A stretch of 64,000 nt of DNA from JBMOPD01 sp049323615. Lineage in GTDB: Bacteria; Bacillota; Desulfotomaculia; Desulfotomaculales; Desulfocucumaceae. A model generated the notes under the pieces. It was not told where the DNA came from and searched no databases. It saw only the letters and a program-made list of their open reading frames with translations. Shown one piece after another: positions 59,644 through 64,000 of the stretch; position 1 is the stretch's first letter; each line of letters begins with the position of its first letter. Made by a program: the position numbers and the translations under genes. The stretch covers positions 1 to 64,000 of the forward strand of contig JBMOPD010000009.1 of the NCBI GenBank assembly GCA_049323615.1. Reading direction: 5' to 3'.

Positions 59644-60786
59644 ATGCTGCCTTTAAGCGGGATTCGCGTCCTGGATCTCACCAGCCTGCTGCCGGGGCCT
59701 TTTTGTTCGATGATCCTGGCCGATTTGGGGGCCGAGGTGATCAAGGTGGAGCGGCCGCCCGGCGGGGACCCCGCCAGGACCGCCCTGCCCGGCCTTTTCG
59801 GCGCATTAAACAGGAATAAAAAGAGTGTTACCCTCGACCTCAAGAACCGGCACGGGAAAATTGCCTTCGCCGGGCTGCTGGAGAGAAGTGATGTGCTCCT
59901 GGAGGGCTTCCGCCCCGGCGTGCTGGCCAGGCTGGGCTTCGGCTGGGAAGAGGCCCGGGCGGTCAATAACCGGCTGGTTTACTGCTCAATTTCCGGCTAC
60001 GGCCAGGACGGCCCCTACCGCGACCTGCCAGGCCACGACGTGAACTACCTGGCGGTGGCCGGGGCACTGAGCATCAGCGGCGACCCGGAGGGGGGGCCGG
60101 CGGCCTGGGGTGGCGTCCAGATCGCCGACCTGTGCTCGGCCATGTACGCCGCCGTGGCCATCCTGGCCGCCCTGCGGCAGCGGGAGCGGACTGGCGGGGG
60201 CGCGTACCTCGACGTGTCCATGACGGACAGCGTGGTGGCCTGGATGGGGCCGAGGATCGGAGAGTATTACGGCAGGAGCAGGCCCCCCAAGGAGAGGTTT
60301 ATGGGAAGAGGGGGCTACGGGACATATAGGGCCGGGGACGGGAAGTACCTGGCCGTGGGGTGCGTGGAGGACCACTTCTGGCAGAGGCTCTGCCAGGCCC
60401 TGGGGCTGGCCGGGATGGCTGAAAATGAAAGGTACGGCACCTGGGTCAGTAGGATTGAGCTGAGCAGGGAGATAAATTCCGTGCTGGCGGAGTGTTTTTT
60501 GAAAAAGGACCGGGATACGTGGCTGGAATTGCTGAGAAGGGCGGACGTACCGTGCAGCCCGGTAAATTCCATCGATGAGTTGATGGAAGACCCCCATATT
60601 TTGAGCAGAAAACTGATTGAACATATCGGCGGCTTCCCCGTCGTCGGGTTTCCGGTCAAATTTGACGGGATGGAGGTCAGGGCGGTGGATCCGGGGCCTG
60701 AACCGGGCCAGCATAATGAGGAGTTGCTGGGCGGCGGAGGATGGGGAACGGCCGCCCGGGATCCTGGGAGGCGCCGCTGTGAGTGA
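59644..60786 (+). CDS. CaiB/BaiF family III CoA-transferase or alpha-methylacyl-CoA racemase
   Basis: A 380-residue family III protein. LSGIRVLDLTSLLPGPFCSM and MILADLGAEVIKVERPPGGD open it. PGHDVNYLAVAGAL contains the His-Asp block typical of alpha-methylacyl-CoA racemase, and IADLCSAMYAAVA supplies the second acidic residue region. Family III also holds CoA-transferases with an Asp nucleophile, so either activity is possible; the GHDVNYLA sequence favours the racemase. GGGGGG 7 bases before ATG. The CoA-transferase relic overlaps its stop. Confidence 0.87.
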   Translation: MLPLSGIRVLDLTSLLPGPFCSMILADLGAEVIKVERPPGGDPARTALPGLFGALNRNKKSVTLDLKNRHGKIAFAGLLERSDVLLEGFRPGVLARLGFGWEEARAVNNRLVYCSISGYGQDGPYRDLPGHDVNYLAVAGALSISGDPEGGPAAWGGVQIADLCSAMYAAVAILAALRQRERTGGGAYLDVSMTDSVVAWMGPRIGEYYGRSRPPKERFMGRGGYGTYRAGDGKYLAVGCVEDHFWQRLCQALGLAGMAENERYGTWVSRIELSREINSVLAECFLKKDRDTWLELLRRADVPCSPVNSIDELMEDPHILSRKLIEHIGGFPVVGFPVKFDGMEVRAVDPGPEPGQHNEELLGGGGWGTAARDPGRRRCE

Positions 60787-60984
60787 ACAAGTCAAAATCA
60801 TGATCATGGGCGAGGCCGTCAGCCGTTACGTTAAGGACGGGTGCACAATCAGCCAGTGCGGCCTGATTATGCGGGAGCCTCTGGCCGCCTGTCACGAGAT
60901 CATCCGGCAGGGCAGGAAAAACTCACCTGTATCGGCGGTGGCGCCGAGGCGCCCAACTTGCTGATCGGTGCCGGCACGATGTAA
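60779..60984 (+). pseudogene. Relic of a CoA-transferase A subunit gene
   Basis: GTG at 60779 opens a frame reading IMGEAVSRYVKDGCTIS and HEIIRQGRKN, the N-terminus of GctA-type CoA-transferase subunits. After a one-base phase change the expected next part follows, LTCIGGGAEAPNLLIGAGTM, and then a TAA. Only about 65 codons remain of a gene of about 300. The rest of the 364-base gap before the acyl-CoA dehydrogenase is AT-rich and holds no other gene that I can see. Confidence 0.7.
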
Positions 60985-61150
60985 AACAGGCGGCGGGGAT
61001 ATCTTAAGTCAGTTATTTTGGGATACCGTAAAATTTCACAATATTTTATATTTTAATTTAATTTCATTTTTTCCGGGGTACCGCCGGGAGGGTGTTCGCC
61101 CGGAAAAGCGGTGCAGAAGAATAACTTTGTTAGGAGGGATTTTGCAAAAA

Positions 61151-62314
61151 ATGGATTTTAAATTTACGGAACAGCAGCGCATGCTGAAAAAGACCATCGC
61201 CGAGTTTGTTAAAAGGGAGTGCCCGCCGGAATACACACGGAAGCTGGACGAAGAGGGCAGGTTCCCCCACGAGGTCTGGAAAAAGCTGGCCGAAACCGGC
61301 TTCCTGGGAGTTTCCATTCCCGAGGAATACGGGGGAAGCGGCGGAGACATCCTGGATTACGTTATTTTAATCGAGGAACTGAGCCGGGGGAGCATTGCCG
61401 TGGCCTTCGCCTTCTTTCTCACCGTATGCTTTGGCGGCAAGTCCATAGGCCTCTACGGGACGGAGGAACAGAAGAAGTTCTTCCTGCCGAAGCTGGCCGC
61501 CGGGGAATGCAAGTTTTCCCTTTGCCTCACCGAGCCCGGCGGTGGAACGGACATCCTGGGGGCAATGTCCACCTGCGGTGAGCGGCAGGGGGATTACTAC
61601 CTGGTTAATGGGCAAAAAACCTTTATCAGCGGCGCCGACGTGGCCGACTATTTTATTACCGTCCTGAGGACCGGCAAAAACCCGGCCAGGAAGGCCGACG
61701 GGATTACCGTTCTGGTGCTGGAGGCGAAAACGCCGGGAATAGAGGTCAGACCCCTGAAAAAGCTGGCCCTGCCGTCAGTTTCCGCCTGCGAGGTCTTTTT
61801 CGAGGATGTGAGAGTTCCCTGCTCATGCGTGCTGGGCCTGGAAGGAGAGGGCTGGTACCAGCTGGTGACCACCCTGGACAACGAAAGGATTGGGGTGGCC
61901 GCCATGGCCGTAGGGTTGGCCCAGGGGATATTCGACCGGGTGCTGGGTTATGCCAAAGAAAGGCAGGCCTTCGGCCGGCCCATCGGCCAGTTCCAGGCCA
62001 TCCAGCACTACCTGGCCAAGGCGGCCACCGAGATCGAGGCTGCCCGGCTGCTGCTCTACAGGGCTGCCTGGCTCCAGGCCGGCGGGGAAAGGTGCGACGT
62101 GGAAGCCACCATGGCCAAGTACTTTGCTTCCCAGACGGGGTTCGAGGTGGCCTCCATGGGCATCAGCGTAATGGGGGGCTACGGGGTGATGAACGAGTAC
62201 GATGTGGGCCGCCACCTCCACATTGCCAAAGGATTTACCTTCGCTCCCATCAGCAATGAGATGTGCCTGAATTATATCGGCACGGTGGGGCTGGGACTGC
62301 CCAAAAGTTATTAA
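61151..62314 (+). CDS. Acyl-CoA dehydrogenase with atypical active-site end
   Basis: A 387-residue acyl-CoA dehydrogenase: FKFTEQQRMLKKTIAEFVKR start, LCLTEPGGGTDILGAMST in the middle domain, KERQAFGRPIGQFQAIQHYL. At the usual base position the sequence is HIAKGFTFAPISNEM, without the EGT motif. A Glu in TLDNERIGVAAMAVG on the earlier helix may serve instead. TEPGGGTD replaces TEPNAGSD. ATG 61151 is used here; TTG 61142 is closer to the AGGAGGG site and cannot be excluded. Confidence 0.86.
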   Translation: MDFKFTEQQRMLKKTIAEFVKRECPPEYTRKLDEEGRFPHEVWKKLAETGFLGVSIPEEYGGSGGDILDYVILIEELSRGSIAVAFAFFLTVCFGGKSIGLYGTEEQKKFFLPKLAAGECKFSLCLTEPGGGTDILGAMSTCGERQGDYYLVNGQKTFISGADVADYFITVLRTGKNPARKADGITVLVLEAKTPGIEVRPLKKLALPSVSACEVFFEDVRVPCSCVLGLEGEGWYQLVTTLDNERIGVAAMAVGLAQGIFDRVLGYAKERQAFGRPIGQFQAIQHYLAKAATEIEAARLLLYRAAWLQAGGERCDVEATMAKYFASQTGFEVASMGISVMGGYGVMNEYDVGRHLHIAKGFTFAPISNEMCLNYIGTVGLGLPKSY

Positions 62315-62345
62315 AAAAATTCAGGATGAAAGGAGATTGCCGGCA

Positions 62346-63995
62346 ATGTGGCACGAGTGGGAAAGCCAGACATTCAATAAGATTTTTGATTACGCCTGTC
62401 AGGAGTGGGGTGACAGGGAGGCGCTGGTGAGCTACAACCTGCGCCTGACTTACCGGGAGTACCGCAGGAAAATATTTACCCTGGCCAGTGCGCTTAATAA
62501 GGTGGGGATAAAGAAGGGAACCAAGGTGGCCCACCTGCTTCCGGTCACTCCCGAATGGGCCTACCTCTACTGGGCGCTGCACCGCCTGGGCGCCATCCTG
62601 GTCCCGCTTAACCTTACCTGGGTGGGCCGCGAAATAGTCCAGGGACTTGCCCTTACCGATGCGGATGTTCTTGTGGTAACGGACAATTTCCGGGGGATTG
62701 ATTACGTTTCGGTGCTGCGGGAAATGTGTCCGGAAATGGAGGGCAGTGAGGCCGGAAAGCTGCGGATTGAGAAGCTTCCCTGCCTGAAAACGCTGATCGT
62801 GGTCAGCCCCGGCGGGAATAAATACGGTTTTGCCCACGATTTCAACGGCCTGATGGCCGCCGGAAGAGGCTACAGCGCCAGGGAAATCACCGCCCTGGGG
62901 GAGGAGGTAAAACCCGATGACCACTGCCTTTTCCTCTTGACTTCCGGAACCACCGGGTTTCCCAAGCCGGCCATCCACGCGGAACAGAACATCCTTTTCG
63001 GCTTAGCCGGCTACGCCGACGGGATGGAGCTGAGGGAGACGGACAGGGAATTGATCGTTGCGCCCAACTACCACGTGGCGGGCATTCTCTGCCTCGGGTA
63101 TCCCGTGCTGCGGGGGGCGTGCGTCCACCTGATTGAATTTTTCGATCCGGAAGAGGCCCTGAAAACCATTGAAAAAGAAAAAATTACCGTCATATTCGGC
63201 TTTGATATTCACTATTTGAGAATGAAACAGCACCCGCACTTCTCGCACTACGACATCAGCAGTTTGAAAAAGACCATGATTGGATCCAATCCCGGATCTT
63301 ACGAGGCCATCAGGGAAATGGGCATCACTCACCAGGGGAACATATACGGGTTTACCGAATACGTGGCTTGCCAGGCTTACCTGCCGTACCGGGACAGGTT
63401 TAAGGAGGACAAAATGAAATACAGCCACGGCCGGCCTGTGTGCGGGGCCGGCGTGACCCGGTTCAAGGTGGTTGACCCGCAGACGGGTGAAGCCCTCCCC
63501 CCGGGCAGTCCTGGTGAGCTGTGCGTGAAGGGGCCGGCCCTTTTCAAGGGGTACTACAAGATGGAGGAGGAGTTCCACGCCTGTATGGACAGGGATGGCT
63601 TCTTCCATTCCGGGGATTACGGCTGGGTGGATGAAGACGGGTACGTGTACTACCGGGGCAGGATAAAAGACATGATCAAGACCGGCGGGGAGAACGTGGC
63701 CGCCCGGGAGGTGGAGGTGTTCCTGGAAACGGAATGCCCCTGGGTGGAGACCGCCCAGGTGTTTGGAGTTCCGGATCCCAAGTGGGGAGAAGCGGTGACC
63801 GCCATGGTCCAGTTGACCCCCGGATCCGGCGTTACGGCCGAGGAATTGCGGGAGTTTTGCCGGGGGAAAATAGCCGGCTATAAAATCCCCAGGCATTTTC
63901 TGATTGTTCAGCCCAGCGAGTGGATTGTTACGCCCACCGGGAAGTACAACAAAGTGGCCTTAAGGCAGAAAGCCATGGAAAAACTGGGCCTGTAA
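62346..63995 (+). CDS. AMP-forming acyl-CoA ligase
   Basis: A 549-residue ANL ligase. The P-loop LLTSGTTGFPKPAIHAE has Pro in place of the usual Gly after PK. The A5 region is YGFTEYVACQ, the hinge DMIKTGGENVAAREVEVFL and the catalytic Lys in TPTGKYNKVAL. The ATG at 62346 has AAAGGAG about 10 bases upstream; the TTG 9 bases earlier is too close. It ends 5 bases before the window edge, so more genes of this operon may follow. Confidence 0.9.
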   Translation: MWHEWESQTFNKIFDYACQEWGDREALVSYNLRLTYREYRRKIFTLASALNKVGIKKGTKVAHLLPVTPEWAYLYWALHRLGAILVPLNLTWVGREIVQGLALTDADVLVVTDNFRGIDYVSVLREMCPEMEGSEAGKLRIEKLPCLKTLIVVSPGGNKYGFAHDFNGLMAAGRGYSAREITALGEEVKPDDHCLFLLTSGTTGFPKPAIHAEQNILFGLAGYADGMELRETDRELIVAPNYHVAGILCLGYPVLRGACVHLIEFFDPEEALKTIEKEKITVIFGFDIHYLRMKQHPHFSHYDISSLKKTMIGSNPGSYEAIREMGITHQGNIYGFTEYVACQAYLPYRDRFKEDKMKYSHGRPVCGAGVTRFKVVDPQTGEALPPGSPGELCVKGPALFKGYYKMEEEFHACMDRDGFFHSGDYGWVDEDGYVYYRGRIKDMIKTGGENVAAREVEVFLETECPWVETAQVFGVPDPKWGEAVTAMVQLTPGSGVTAEELREFCRGKIAGYKIPRHFLIVQPSEWIVTPTGKYNKVALRQKAMEKLGL

Positions 63996-64000
63996 GGCCA

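Noticed and set aside
1..64000. tRNA, rRNA or CRISPR array
   Set aside because: I saw no tRNA-like cloverleaf, rRNA sequence or spaced direct repeats anywhere in the window.

Overview
The window comes from a Gram-positive, endospore-forming bacterium. It opens with a gerA-gerB-gerC spore-germination operon, ribosome binding sites are strong AGGAGG types, and GTG and TTG starts are common. The fairly GC-rich sequence and the dense acyl-CoA metabolism suggest an anaerobic Firmicute of the Desulfotomaculum/Pelotomaculum kind (inference; no marker gene is present).

Nearly everything after position 4.4 kb is a catabolic island for organic acids that are activated to CoA thioesters. It holds seven AMP-forming acyl-CoA ligases (one frameshifted) plus a fragment of an eighth, one ADP-forming acyl-CoA synthetase split by a stop codon, three CoA-transferase-type genes plus one remnant, six acyl-CoA dehydrogenases, three crotonase-type and three MaoC-type hydratases, three short-chain dehydrogenases, three thiolases, one biotin-dependent acyl-CoA carboxylase and three flavodoxin-like FMN reductases. 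No etfAB is seen.

Layout. (1) 0-4.3 kb, minus: ger operon; gerA has an in-frame amber codon. (2) 4.5-9.1 kb, minus: a ring-degradation-like set (BadH-like dehydrogenase, acyl-CoA dehydrogenase, CoA ligase, BadI/MenB-like hydrolase). (3) 9.3-19.1 kb, minus: chemoreceptor, two thiolases, large acyl-CoA dehydrogenase, FMN reductase and a three-gene acyl-CoA carboxylase. (4) 19.3-26.4 kb, minus: acetate-type transporter, CoA ligase, two crotonases around a sigma-54 activator, CoA-transferase. (5) 26.6-29.9 kb, plus: AtuA-like pair, isovaleryl-CoA-dehydrogenase-like enzyme, DUF2000 protein. (6) 30.1-34.9 kb, minus: metallo-hydrolase, split ADP-forming acyl-CoA synthetase, BtrH-like protein and a TetR regulator, divergent from a second TetR. 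(7) 35.7-41.6 kb, plus: nitroreductase remnant, MaoC, FMN reductase, CoA ligase, citrate-synthase-like protein, enoate reductase. (8) 41.9-57.1 kb, plus: a 14-gene run with a DUF35-thiolase pair, SDRs, MaoC enzymes, dehydrogenases, a fused CoA-transferase, an amidohydrolase and three ligases. (9) 57.5-64 kb, plus: a PrpR-type sigma-54 activator, then a racemase/CoA-transferase, a CoA-transferase remnant, an acyl-CoA dehydrogenase and a ligase.

The strongest new observation is regulatory. Seven sequences match the sigma-54 -24/-12 promoter, with the GG and GC doublets exactly 12 bases apart, and they lie ahead of most catabolic operons. Two distinct families of inverted repeats sit about 80-95 bases upstream of two promoters each, as enhancer sites would. 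One family brackets the activator at 22.95 kb and the other brackets the activator at 57.5 kb. A separate TetR pair has its own operator-like motif. The window also shows clear gene decay: two in-frame stops, one G-run frameshift and four gene remnants.
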